Shown: positions 1-9,988 of the stretch, in pieces | How positions within the stretch are numbered: position 1 is the first letter of the stretch | Layout of the letters: each line of letters opens with the position of its first letter | Notes under the pieces: model-generated | Database searches by the model: none | What the model was told of the DNA's origin: nothing | What the model saw: only the letters and a program-made list of their open reading frames with translations | Assembly (NCBI RefSeq): GCF_964030925.1 | Contig: NZ_OZ034992.1 | Span: 682,001 to 746,000 of the forward strand | Direction: 5' to 3' | Origin: Spiroplasma_E sp902809815 | Lineage (GTDB): Bacteria > Bacillota_I > Bacilli_A > Mycoplasmatales > VBWQ01 | Length of the DNA stretch: 64,000 bases | Position numbers and translations under genes: made by a program

Positions 1-1551
1 AATTTAATTTTTAAAATTTATGGTCGTAGTAAACACTTATATTCTATTTATCGTAAAATGTATTATTTTGGAAAAGATTTTGATGATATACATGATATTT
101 TAGCAATTAGAGTTGTTACTAATTCTATTGATAGTTGTTATGCCATTTTGGGTTATATTCATCAAAGTTTTACTCCTGTTCCGGGTAGATTTAAAGATTA
201 TATTGCAACACCAAAAAATAATATGTATCAATCATTACATACATCTGTTGTTTTTGATAATGAAATTTATGAATTACAAATTAGAACTGAAGAAATGGAA
301 GATTTTGCTGAAGCAGGTGCAGCTTCGCATTGAAGATATAAAGAAGGGGAAAATAAAAATCCTAAGAAACGTCAAGCAGAAATTGATGAAAAATTAAATA
401 TTTTTCAAGAAATATTAAATTTAAATGACTTAAATCCAAATGTTGATGAAAACATATTAGCAGATAATATTGCCAAAGATAATAATTTAGAAAAAGAAAT
501 TCGACAAGATATTTTTAGTGATTTAATTTATGTATTAACTCCAAATGGTAATGTTATAACATTACCATTTGGTTCAACTGTTTTAGATTTTGCTTTTAAA
601 GTTCATACTGAAATTGGTGAAACAACAGTAGGTGCAAGAATAAATGGTATTTACTCTCCTATTAATACTGTTTTAAAATCAGGTGATATTGTTGAAATTA
701 AAACTGCTAAAACTGCACGCCCTTCTCGTGATTGATTAAATATTGTTAAGACCAATTTTGCTCAACATAAAATAAAAAAATATTTAAATAATCAGCAAGA
801 AAAATTTAATCAAGAAAATAAAATTAAAGATACAGAAAACAAAGAGAAAATAAAAAAAACAAAGGAAAAAATAGAAGAATATATTATTGAAAATCACATT
901 CGTTGAAAAATTGCAAAACGTAATGTTATTATGTCAAGAATTAGATCATTAAAATATAAAACGTATGAAGATTTTTGCTTAGATGTTGCTAATGGAACTT
1001 ATACAATTGAACAGGCGGTTACTACTATTTTATATAGTGATTCAGTAACATTTCAAGAATTAAAAACTAAACAACAAACAACAATGAATTTAAGTAGTAA
1101 TAATGAAATTATTATTGAAAATGCCCCCAATACTAAAACATCATTGGCTCATTGTTGCTTACCTATCCCTGATGAACCAATTGCGGGTTATATTACTAAA
1201 GGGCAAGGTATTAAAGTTCATCGTTTAATTTGTCCTAATGTTAGTTTGCCAGAGCGTAAAGAACGTATTATTGATACTAAGTGAAATTTATTAGCAACCA
1301 GTCATCATCTTTATAATTCAAAAATTCAAATTCAATATTTAGATCGACCAGCATTGATGACTGATGTTTTAAATATTTTGGGCTATTTAAAGGCACAAAT
1401 TCAAAGTATTGATGCTAATAATAAGCTTAAGGAAAATCATGGAAGTTTAAAAATTTTAATTAAAGTTTCTAATATTGAACGTTTACATCAAATTATTTCA
1501 TCAATTAAAAAAATTCCTGATATTATTGCAATAAACAGAATAATTATGTAA
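1..1551 (+). CDS. relA: Bifunctional (p)ppGpp synthetase/hydrolase, C-terminal part
   Basis: Makes, and in full-length relatives also degrades, the alarmone (p)ppGpp. The window opens inside the gene: 516 residues remain, open from the first base. The synthetase domain comes first (RSKHLYSIYRKM, FDDIHDILAIRVV, YQSLHTSV, ELQIRT), then a TGS domain (about 170-235), a charged linker, and a C-terminal ACT-like region. Two or more in-frame TGA codons are read as Trp. The N-terminal hydrolase domain lies outside, so synthetase-only and bifunctional types cannot be separated here. It ends about 250 bases before hisS. Confidence 0.93.
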
Positions 1552-1589
1552 TATTTTAGTATAATATTTTCAGCATTTAAAAGTAAATT

Positions 1590-1773
1590 TAGGGTAAACA
1601 TTAAGAGACAGTGTGGTTGGTGCAAACATTGGTTAACTAATTTTATGACATTAAATAGCTTGTATTATTAATTAATTAAATATGATAAATTATAATTAAG
1701 TGCATTTACTTTGTAAATGAATTAGGATGGTACCGCGTTAAGAAACGTTCCTAAAATAAAGGAACGTTTTTTT
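1590..1773 (+). promoter_or_regulatory. T-box leader controlling hisS-aspS
   Basis: A T-box riboswitch senses uncharged tRNA and lets transcription continue. The T-box sequence AGGATGGTACCGCG is at 1724-1737 and is followed by an intrinsic terminator. A Stem-I-like segment with GTGTGGTTGGTGCAAAC lies at 1611-1627. The downstream gene is hisS, so the expected specifier is a His codon; a CAT at 1648-1650 is a candidate I could not confirm by folding. A TATAAT-like -10 at 1560-1565 would start the leader near 1572. Confidence 0.88.
1743..1773 (+). terminator. Regulated terminator of the T-box leader
   Basis: Stem AAACGTTCC (1743-1751) pairs with GGAACGTTT (1761-1769) and runs into T residues. 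It overlaps the position expected for the T-box antiterminator. Confidence 0.88.
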
Positions 1774-1810
1774 AGAAGATTTATTTTTTATTAAAAGGAG
1801 TAAAAAAAGT

Positions 1811-3103
1811 ATGCAATTTCAAAAAGCAAGAGGAACACGTGATATGTATAATGAAGAGGTTATTATATATCGTAATATTATTAAATCTTTAACACAGTGT
1901 GCAATTAAATATAATTATCAAGAATTTATTACTCCTATTTTTGAAAATGCTCAACTATTTTTACGAGCCGTGGGAGATACAACTGATATTATTCAGAAAG
2001 AAATTTATCAATTTAATGATAAAAATGATAGATTATTAGCTCTTCGTCCTGAAGGAACAGCGGGTATTGTTCGTTCTATAATTGAAAATAAATTATATAA
2101 ATCTAAGCAAACGTTAAAGTATTTTTATTATGGTTCAATGTTTCGATATGAAAGACCTCAAAAAGGGCGTCAACGTCAATTTAATCAATTTGGTATCGAA
2201 ACTGTTGGTGTTAAACATCCTTTAGTTGATGTTGAAGTAATGATGATGGCCCTAGAAATGATAAAAAGTTTTTCAATACCAAATTTAACTTTAAATATTA
2301 ATTATTTTGGATCTAATGAAACAAAAAATAAATACCAAATAGCACTTAAAGAACAATTATTAAATCAAAGTAAGCAATTGTGTGAAAATTGTAAAATTAG
2401 AGTTAAAGTATCGCCACTAAGAGTTCTTGATTGTAAAATTTGTACTAAATTAAATTTAGAAATACCATATTTAAATGATTTTTTAACTAATGAAGAAAAA
2501 ACATATTTTACAACCATTATTAATAGTTTAAAAAATAATAAAGTTAATTTTATTATTGATGAGCATTTAGTTCGTGGTTTAGATTATTATAATGGTATTA
2601 TTTTTGAAATAACTACTATTGATTCACGAATTGGTGAAAGTCAAAATACTTTACTTGGTGGTGGTAGATATGATAATTTATTTAATGAATTGGGCTCACC
2701 ATTAAAAATACCTGCTATTGGTTTTGCAATTGGTATTGAAAGATTAATGTTATTATTGGTAGAAAATAAAAATATTAATAAACCACCAATTATTGATTTA
2801 CAAATTATTGCTTTAAGCGAATTAGGATTAATAATAGCTTCCGATTTATTATTACAATTACGTAAAGAAAATTATCATATTGATATGGAATATAATTTAT
2901 ATCAAGATAAAAATAAGTCACAGATTATTGATCGTAGTTTAGCCAAAAATATACTATTTTTAAAAGAAAAAAATCAGGTTAGTTTTTATTCTTTTGTTAA
3001 AAAAGAAATGATAAAATTAATTTTTGATACTGAACAGCAATTGCTTAGTAAGGTTAAAAATCTATTATTAGAGGAGAATGAAGAATATGGAAAAACTCTT
3101 TAG
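1811..3103 (+). CDS. hisS: Histidyl-tRNA synthetase
   Basis: Charges tRNA-His; class II synthetase of 430 residues, the usual length. Visible motifs are GTRD near the N-terminus, RPEGTAGIVR (class II motif 2 region), FRYERPQKGRQRQFNQFG, the His-A motif LVRGLDYYNG and GGGRYDNL, then motif 3 AIGFAIGIERL. The ATG follows an AAAAGGAG Shine-Dalgarno at 1794-1800. It lies directly downstream of the T-box leader and its last 17 bases overlap aspS, so both are probably induced together by histidine starvation. Confidence 0.97.
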   Translation: MQFQKARGTRDMYNEEVIIYRNIIKSLTQCAIKYNYQEFITPIFENAQLFLRAVGDTTDIIQKEIYQFNDKNDRLLALRPEGTAGIVRSIIENKLYKSKQTLKYFYYGSMFRYERPQKGRQRQFNQFGIETVGVKHPLVDVEVMMMALEMIKSFSIPNLTLNINYFGSNETKNKYQIALKEQLLNQSKQLCENCKIRVKVSPLRVLDCKICTKLNLEIPYLNDFLTNEEKTYFTTIINSLKNNKVNFIIDEHLVRGLDYYNGIIFEITTIDSRIGESQNTLLGGGRYDNLFNELGSPLKIPAIGFAIGIERLMLLLVENKNINKPPIIDLQIIALSELGLIIASDLLLQLRKENYHIDMEYNLYQDKNKSQIIDRSLAKNILFLKEKNQVSFYSFVKKEMIKLIFDTEQQLLSKVKNLLLEENEEYGKTL

Positions 3104-4829
3104 AACTCATACATGTGGTAATTTAACGCAGGGTGATATTACAAAAGAAATTATTATTAGTGGTTGAGTTAAAGATATTCGTATTAATAAATTTGGTATT
3201 TTTATTGATTTACGTGATATGTATGGAACAACACAAGTCATTGTTAAACCAGATAACGGATATTATCAAGAAATAAAAAATGTTAAAGTTGAATCTGTTT
3301 TAAAAGTAATTGGAACAGTTGTCTTACGAAAAAATAAAGATGCAAAAACTGCTAATGATATGATTGAAGTAGTAGCAAAAGATATTGAAATATTAAGCAA
3401 TTCTATTAATTTACCATTTGTTATTAAAAATGATAATACGCTTGCTAGTGAAGAATTACGTTTACAATATCGCTATTTAGATTTAAGAAGACCAGCAATG
3501 AATTATAATATTAAATTTAAACACCAAGTTCTTAGTTGCTTACGAACATTTTTGAATCAAAATAATTTTTTAGAAATTGATACTCCTTGCTTAACAAAAT
3601 CAACACCAGAAGGTGCTCGTGATTTTTTAGTTCCTGCTCGTATTCAAAAAAAACATTTTTATGCTTTACCACAATCACCACAAATTTATAAGCAATTATT
3701 AATGATATCAGGTATTGACAAATATTATCAAATTGCTAAATGTTTTCGTGATGAAGATTTTCGTGCTGATAGACAACCCGAATTTCAACAATTAGACTTA
3801 GAAATGGCATTTACTACTAGTAAAGAAATTAAATTAATAGTAGAAAATATGATAATAAGTCTTTTTAATACTTTAAAAATTGGTAATATTCCCTCAACAT
3901 TTTCATCGATTACCTATGATCAAGCAATGGATTTATATGGTAGTGATAAACCTGATTTGCGTTGTACATGTAAGTTAATAAATATTAATATTAACAATAA
4001 TAGTGATGGATTTATTTATAAGGGTTTTATAGTTAATGATAAAATGAATGAAACAACTATAAAAAAAATAACAGAAATTAGCAATCAGTATGGAGGAAAA
4101 ACATTAATAATTTATGACTTAATTAAGAAAAAAATTATTCATAATAATTCTAAAGTAAAGTTTGATGATTTAGTTTTAGCAGAAGAAATATCAAAAATAA
4201 AATATAATAATAATTTTTTAATTTTCGTATATGAACAACAAGATGTTGCTAATAAAGTTATGGGTGCTATTAGAAGTTTTTATATTAATGATTTGTCAAA
4301 ACGAATTAATCATAAAGATTTTATGAATAATATTGAAAACTTTGAATTTATTTGAATTATTGATTGACCAATGTTTGAACAGGAAGAAAATAAATGACAA
4401 GCTTGTCATCATCCTTTTACAAGTCCAAAAAATCCTGAAAAATTATTAGATATAAAAAATAAAGATTTAGGAACTTTAACTGCAGATGCTTATGATTTGG
4501 TTTTAAATGGTTTTGAAATTGCTGGTGGGAGCATTAGAATTCATGATTATAAATTACAAAAAAAGATTTTTGAATTATTAGATTTAAGTAAAACAGAAAT
4601 TGAAAATAAATTTGGTTTTTTCTTATCAGCTTTTAATTACGGAGTTCCTCCACATGGTGGTATTGCTTTTGGCATTGATCGTTTATTAATGATTTTAATT
4701 AAGAATGAATCAATTCGTGATACTATTGCTTTTCCTAAAAATAATCGTGGTATTTGTTTATTAACAAATAGTCCTAGTGAAATTTCATCTGATCAGTTAT
4801 CAATATTAAATTTGGAATTTAAGAAGTAA
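3087..4829 (+). CDS. aspS: Aspartyl-tRNA synthetase
   Basis: Class II synthetase of 580 residues, the standard bacterial length, charging tRNA-Asp. Motifs: RYLDLRR, STPEGARDFLVPAR, QSPQIYKQLLM, FRDEDFRADRQPEF, and C-terminal GGIAFGIDRLLM. The N-terminal OB anticodon-binding domain and an inserted GAD-like domain are in place. The ATG at 3087 lies inside the end of hisS after GAGGAGAA; the true reading frame crosses several TGA (Trp) codons. Translational coupling with hisS is likely. Confidence 0.96.
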
Positions 4830-4886
4830 AATTTTAATTTTAAAGTGATTAGAAGTTTAATAAAATTAGAAAATATAAATATTAAA

Positions 4887-4929
4887 AATCTCTAATGAAA
4901 AATAATTAAATTGTTTTTCATTAGAGATT
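4887..4929. terminator. Hairpin terminator between aspS and the propeller remnant
   Basis: Long perfect stem AATCTCTAATGAAAAA pairing with TTTTTCATTAGAGATT. The T-rich tail is on the minus-strand side, but it sits between converging genes and may serve both. Confidence 0.7.
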
Positions 4930-5013
4930 AATTATGTAATTTAATTGAAATCAATTTTTCAATAATGTTAAATTAATAATTATTAATTTCAATTATATTT
5001 TTTTTGATATTTG

Positions 5014-5376
5014 TTAATATTCAAGTTCAATAAATGGTTCACTATCTTTGGTTTTTAGATGTCATATAGCTGGTAAATTTTTTTGAACTAAAGTAAAGAC
5101 ATTATTTGGTGGTAAGCATTTATAAAGTGAACCATCATTAGTTTTAGTTTTTCCATCTCCGTTTCATGTAGTAACATATAAAAAATTTGTATTTTTATTA
5201 AAAACTAATGATAGTACTCCCCCTTTTATTCCAGACATTGGTTTAAAGTTTGTTTCTTCTGCTAAACATTTGTAAACTTCACCATTACTAGGAGATTGAT
5301 ATGAACCGGTTCAAACTCCTGCATAAATATTATCATCATTGTCAAAAGTTAAAGAAGAAACAGATTTATTTATACC
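5014..5376 (-). pseudogene. Propeller-repeat protein, C-terminal remnant cut by IS3 copy 1
   Basis: About 120 residues remain, ending at a TAA. Two similar blocks of roughly 45 residues are visible: SVSSLTFDNDDNIYAGVW and GVLSLVFNKNTNFLYVTTW, each followed by NGEVYKCL- or DGSLYKCL-like strands. This pattern suggests blades of a beta-propeller. The reading frame is open right up to the insertion sequence at 5377, so the 5' part was lost on insertion or in a later rearrangement. Function unknown; related proteins are often secreted or surface exposed. Confidence 0.6.
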
Positions 5377-6506
5377 GCCACTTAGCCCTTTTTACTAGAC
5401 CATTAATTTAAAAAACCTGAATGTATTCTAAAAACAATTGTGTTATATAATTAACACTAATTTTAACCTGAAAGGATTTTTATTAATGGATAAAATTAAA
5501 CAAATAGCATTAGTAATTAACAAATTAAATATCAAAGAAAAAATTAAAATTATTGATGATTGTAAAAATCAATATTCAATTAGAAACCTATGTCAATATC
5601 TTCAATTAAACAGATCAACATATTACTTTTTAAAAAATAAACAAAAACCTATTAAAAAAGAAGAAAATCATATTATTAAATGCAATCATAAATATCAAAA
5701 AATATGCCAACTTTTAATCGAATTTCATTCTACAAGAAAAGGCAGAATTTATGGATATTTAAGAATTTTTTCAGCTTTTAAAGAGTGATTAAAACAAGAA
5801 AAAAATATCATTTTAAATATAGAATTATCAATAAAACAAATGCGAAAAATTATGAAAGAACACAATATTCAAGGATTAAAACAAACTAAAAATAACTATC
5901 CTAAAAACAAAAAAAATCCAAATAAGTGAATACCTACAATGGATAAAGTAAACAAAGATTATAAAAGTACAACCTCTTCAAATCAAATTTGATCAATGGA
6001 CACTAAACAAATAAATACTAAAGAAGGATGATTATATCTTTTTGTAATTATTGATTTTTATTCAAATAATGTTGTTAGTTATAATATTGCTCCTAATAAA
6101 TCATATCAGGATTTAATTCTTCCTGCTCTTGAAAAAATCAACAAACAATTTTCTTGAAATCAAGTAAAAAATGTTATTTTACATTCAGATAACGCCAACG
6201 AATTTTATTGTCAGGATATCACAAAATGAGCAGAGGATAAACAAATAATTTTAAGCAAAAAACAACCTTATGATATTGGTGGTAATGTATTATCTGAAAA
6301 CTGATTTTCTCATTTATCTCAAGAATGACTACCTAAAGGATCAAATCAATATTTATCCATCAATGAAGCTATAAATGATGTAAATCAATATGTTATGTTT
6401 TATAATTATGAAAGAATACATTCTAAATTTCTAAAACCACCAATTTTACAAATTAAAATTTAGAATTTTATATCAAAAATGGTCCAGTAATTAAGGGCCA
6501 ACCACC
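5377..6506 (+). mobile_element. IS3-family insertion sequence, copy 1
   Basis: A 1130-bp element, the same length as the inverted copy at 10914-12043. Ends are imperfect inverted repeats: GCCACTTAGCCC on the left and, read inward from the right, GGTGGTTGGCCC. No target duplication is seen (ACC on the left, AAG on the right), unlike copy 2. The right end is followed by a doubled AAGTGGC, which is the complement of the element's own left tip. Its flanks come from two unrelated genes, so one side was probably rearranged. Confidence 0.85.
5486..6463 (+). CDS. IS3-family transposase, single-frame
   Basis: 325-residue DDE transposase. An N-terminal helix-turn-helix-like part (1-50) is followed by an integrase core with D172 (IWSMD), D235 (LHSDNANEF) and E271 (LSENWFSH), spaced as DD35E. 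The ATG at 5486 is preceded by AAAGGA, preferred over an upstream ATG at 5438 that lacks a site. Most IS3 elements split this gene over two frames; here a shorter protein is made from one frame. Catalytic residues are intact, so it may be active. Confidence 0.9.
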
Positions 6507-7380
6507 AAGTGGCAAGTGGCTTTTTACAATAATTATATTCTTTTAAATATTTTCCTTTATTTCCCGCCATTATACCAAGATATAATGTTCTAATTAAATG
6601 GAATTTATCTAAAACAAAATGTGCACCTAAATAATCAGCAACTTCTTTAATTCATCCTGCACTATCACCACAAATAATAATTTTTGCTTGTTCAATATTT
6701 TCATAAAATTTTTGACAATGTTCTTTAACAAATTCAGCAGTTTTTTTAACGCCAATTGCTGTTTTTGTTGGTCTTATAATTGCCTTTACTCTTTTATTTT
6801 GTACTTTATGATTAATATTATCTGTATATGTTACTATTAATCGCATAGAATGCTTTGTACCTTTACGTTTAAAATTTCAAAATTTTCGGTGACCATCATC
6901 AATAGCAACAAAAATAGGTTGATTTTTTTCTAATTTTACTTTTACTGTATTTGCTTCAATTACTTCTAAATTTTTAAAAACTCTATGAATAGAACTAAGA
7001 CTAATATTTGCTTTTTTTATAATATCTCAAATATCTCTGTATCTTTTTCCATCAGCAAAATATTCAATAATAGTTTGTTCAATATCTTCACCTATTCTTT
7101 TATATTTTGGCAGTTCTAGTATTTCATCAACTAAACAAACACGAACTCATTTTTGTAATTTTTCATCAAAATATTCATAAATTCTTCTTTTATAAGTTAC
7201 TAATCCATACATTATTTTTCTTGTTCGATATTGATAATCAACAATTTTATATTTCTTTTTATCTCTTGTATTTTTTATTCTTCAATCTATTTTTTCTCAT
7301 TTATTTGTTATATGTTTTAAAACTAATTTATCAATTTTTGCACTTTGTTCTCTAAAATTTCATTTATAATTAAAATTCAC
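6507..7380 (-). pseudogene. UPF0236/ISLre2-family transposase, 3' end lost at IS3 copy 1
   Basis: About 290 N-terminal residues remain. GTG start at 7380 with GGAGAAG upstream. Features of the family: basic N-terminus, FVAIDDGHRKFW (first catalytic D), IIICGDSAGWIKEV (second D) and VLDKFHLIRTL. The final Glu-containing part is missing and the frame runs into the insertion sequence. It is family-related to the intact transposase of prophage 1 at 31556-32719 (compare GD.A with DKFH/DKWH). Confidence 0.85.
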
Positions 7381-7562
7381 ATTTACTTCTCCTAACTATT
7401 TTAAAAAAATCAAAATTTATTGTAAATAATTTAAAATATTAATTTACTTGTTTATTATATACATATATAAGTGTAATTTAAAATTAAATAAAAAAACCAC
7501 TTTCATATTTAAAATATAATAAACAATTTCAATATAATTAATAGTATAGGTCTCATAAAATA

Positions 7563-7588
7563 AACGCCTTTAATTTAGGCGTTATTTT
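7563..7588. terminator. Hairpin terminator upstream of the zinc-finger gene
   Basis: AACGCCT / AGGCGTT stem with a 7-base AT loop followed by a short T-rich stretch. It lies in the gene-less stretch 7381-7664, in which nothing else is recognised. Confidence 0.6.
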
Positions 7589-7664
7589 GCATTTAAAAGC
7601 ATACTTGTAAAAATAATCAAAAATAGTACAATTTAAAAGTAAAATTAAGGAAAAAGGAGAGTTT

Positions 7665-7934
7665 ATGAAAAAAATAATTAAATGTTTTATAAAAAAATGT
7701 CAGAATGACATAATATCTGTTACTAATGAGCCTACTGTTTTTTGTAGTGAACATCATATTAAGTTTTCAAATTTTCTTGATGACCAATTAATTTCAGATG
7801 AAATAGTAGAAGAATGAAAAGAAAATCCTGAATTATATGAACAGTTTATTGATGTAGTAACAATACAATTTATTTATCAAGAAAATGAAAAAAATAAAAA
7901 GTATAATTCCAAAAAAAAGTTAAATAAATTTTAA
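7665..7934 (+). CDS. Small putative zinc-finger protein, phage-early type
   Basis: 89 residues after a GGAGA site. The N-terminus carries C-x4-C (CFIKKC), then a C-x2-H pair (FCSEHH) about 20 residues later. The same spacing occurs in small early proteins of prophage 1 (16372 and 16703), so this is probably a leftover of a related phage operon. A second ribosome binding site (AAAAAAGGAG) follows the stop, but the next gene has been replaced by the IS5-family copy. Function unknown; nucleic-acid binding is a guess. Confidence 0.6.
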
Positions 7935-8043
7935 AAAAGGAGAAATTTATTATAGACATATTCCGTAATTAAATTTTTTAAAAGTCAATTAATAATTTTA
8001 AAATTTATTTTATAATTTTGTTATTAACAATAAATTTAGAAAA

Positions 8044-8909
8044 GTGTTGATAAAAATGATTTTTGAAAATTTAAAAAAATTAAAAAATGAAGAATTTTAC
8101 AGATATTTTGGTATAAAACGTTTTCATTTTAATGAAATGTTAGAAAAATTAATTGAAATAGAAAAATTAGAAAAAAATAAAGGTCGAAAAAATAAACTTT
8201 CAGTAGAAGAAAGATTAATGATGACTTTATTATACTGAAAAGAATATTATACTTTTTTTCAAATGAGTATTAAATCTAAAATGAGCCCATCAAGTTGTTT
8301 TCGAAATATTACTTGAGTAGAAAATAAACTTAGTAACCACAAAGATTACCAATTTTTAAAAGAAAGATATAAATTAAAAATTGATAAAAAACAAGAAAAT
8401 TCAAATGAATTTCAATTTTATTTAATTGATTCAACTGAGATTGAAATTGAAAGACCAACTAAAAAAAACTACAGTTAGAATATTTTTTTGGTAAAAGTTG
8501 AATGTATTCTATAAAATTTCAAATTGTATATGATTTTTTTAATAAAAAAATTGTTGATATTTTTGCTGATAATGGTAAAGTGCATGATTTTCAAATATTA
8601 AAAAATTCAAATCTTGAATTTTCAGAAAAAACAATAATTATTGGTGATTTAGGATATCAAGGTATACAAAATATTTATAAAAATACAATAATACCAATTA
8701 AAAGAACTAAAAATAAAAAATTAACTAAACAAGAAAGAAAATACAATAAGATTGTATCTAAAATTAGAATTAAAGTTGAACATGTCTTTGCTTGATTGAA
8801 AAGATTCAAAATTTTAGTAAATAAATGTAGAAAATCTAAATTTAGACTTATGTACTTAAGATTTAACTTACTTTGTGAAATTTTTAATAAAATAAAACCA
8901 TTAAAATAA
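8044..8909 (+). CDS. IS5-family-like transposase made by -1 frameshift
   Basis: Two overlapping frames. The first (GTG at 8044, or ATG at 8056) encodes an N-terminal domain with LSVEERLMMTLLYW and an IDSTEIEI segment holding the first catalytic Asp, and stops at a TAG just after 8475. The second encodes GDLGYQG (second Asp) and the basic C-terminus with KIRIKVEHVFAW (Glu). They join through A_AAA_AAC at 8463-8469, giving about 288 residues. Both copies in the window keep this arrangement, which supports programmed shifting rather than mutation. Confidence 0.82.
8463..8469 (+). promoter_or_regulatory. Slippery heptamer A_AAA_AAC of IS5-family transposase
   Basis: In the first-frame phase the codons read ACT AAA AAA AAC; a -1 slip continues as CTA CAG TTA. 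The identical heptamer in the same phase occurs in copy 2 at 35635-35641. Confidence 0.75.
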
Positions 8910-9111
8910 AAAAAATATTAAAAATATTTTTTTAAAATTTAAATTTTTATCGAGTTAATATAAAAATATTATTAACAATTTTTTGTTTAAAATGTAAACT
9001 CATTTTTTAAACTATTTTTTCAAAAAATATTTATTTCTATATTCAATAACACTAAATAGTTTTAAAACAATTTTATTGACAATTAATTAAATTTAATTAC
9101 GGAATATGTCC

Positions 9112-9841
9112 TAAATATAAATTTAGGTGAATTTAAAATGGTATCTAAAACAATTTGTTCATAAATAACATCTAATGCTTTAATTTTATCCATTACTTTA
9201 TTACAATCTGCTAGTTCATTTGCTTTATTTCTCATAATTGCTATTGGTATATAGTTAATATTTAGTGTTTGTTCTTGTTCTAAATTAGCGTTATTAATAT
9301 ATGATTTAAAATCTAATGGAAATTGTTTTTTATTATCACTAATACTATAAATTGCACGATTAATAGTTACTTGTTCATTATTTAATGTATAAATTTCAAA
9401 TAATCTTACCATTTGTGCATTTTGTTCATAATTATCATAAAAAATAGTACATTGAATTAATTTACCAGTAATATCATAAACTCTTTGTTGTATATCAACT
9501 ACTTGAAAATATAAATCATCATTAGCAATATAAATTAAATAACCGCTAATTCCTAATTTACTTAACTTAAAAATTGAATTTCAATTTTTTCTATAAAATT
9601 CTTCTTGAATTAAATATTTTTTAATAGTTTCATTATTAATTTCTAATGGAGCATTATATAAATTAGCATTATTTTCTGCTACAAAATCAGTGAAATAAGT
9701 TTCATGGTTAAAGTCATTAAAACCAAAATAATTTAAAATAGAAGCATGAGTACTTTTATTTTTATTAGTTAAAAATTTTACTTTTTCATTTTGATTATCA
9801 CTAATATTACTTTTATCTTTTCTAAAAAATCTACCTAACAT
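9112..9841 (-). pseudogene. Portal-like protein of prophage 2, N-terminal part
   Basis: About 243 residues remain, starting at ATG 9841 after AAAGGTGG. The composition resembles phage portal proteins: an early NYFGFNDF segment, WNSIFKLSKLGISGYLIYI, FYDNYEQ, and a helical stretch IKALDVIYEQIVLDTILNSPKF. The frame runs into the IS5-family copy at 9111, so the C-terminus is lost. In position it follows the fibre gene of prophage 2, as portal does in prophage 1. The family assignment rests on character only. Confidence 0.5.
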
Positions 9842-9861
9842 AATATTCACCACCTTTCTTT

Positions 9862-9984
9862 TTAAAATATTTGATTAATTTTTAATATAATTTTGACAAT
9901 AATAAATATAATTAAACCAGCAGTTGCTGATGATAGAATTACTCCAATTAAACCTAAAATAATCTTTATAATTTTAAAAAACAT
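9862..9984 (-). CDS. 40-residue single-span membrane protein, prophage 2
   Basis: ATG at 9984, four bases after the fibre-gene stop. A hydrophobic run IILGLIGVILSSATAGLIIF (about 8-27) is flanked by lysines. Sits between fibre and portal. Function unknown; size and topology would suit a holin-like or virion membrane peptide, with no direct evidence. Confidence 0.55.
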   Translation of the reverse strand: MFFKIIKIILGLIGVILSSATAGLIIFIIVKIILKINQIF

Positions 9985-9988
9985 AATA

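Larger units (their letters stand above)
7954..9111 (+). mobile_element. IS5-family-like insertion sequence, copy 1
   Basis: 1158-bp element bounded by AGACATATTCCGTAATTAAA and its inverse at 9092-9111. Nearly identical to copy 2 (35122-36282) apart from small indels. Copy 2 is flanked by a 3-bp AAT duplication, but this copy has TAT on the left and TAA on the right. Its flanks are a zinc-finger gene and a truncated portal gene, so it probably marks a recombination junction between two phage regions. Confidence 0.85.

Noticed and set aside
7107..7355. Plus-strand Leu/Phe-rich frame
   Set aside because: Antisense to the recognisable UPF0236 transposase remnant, without ribosome site.
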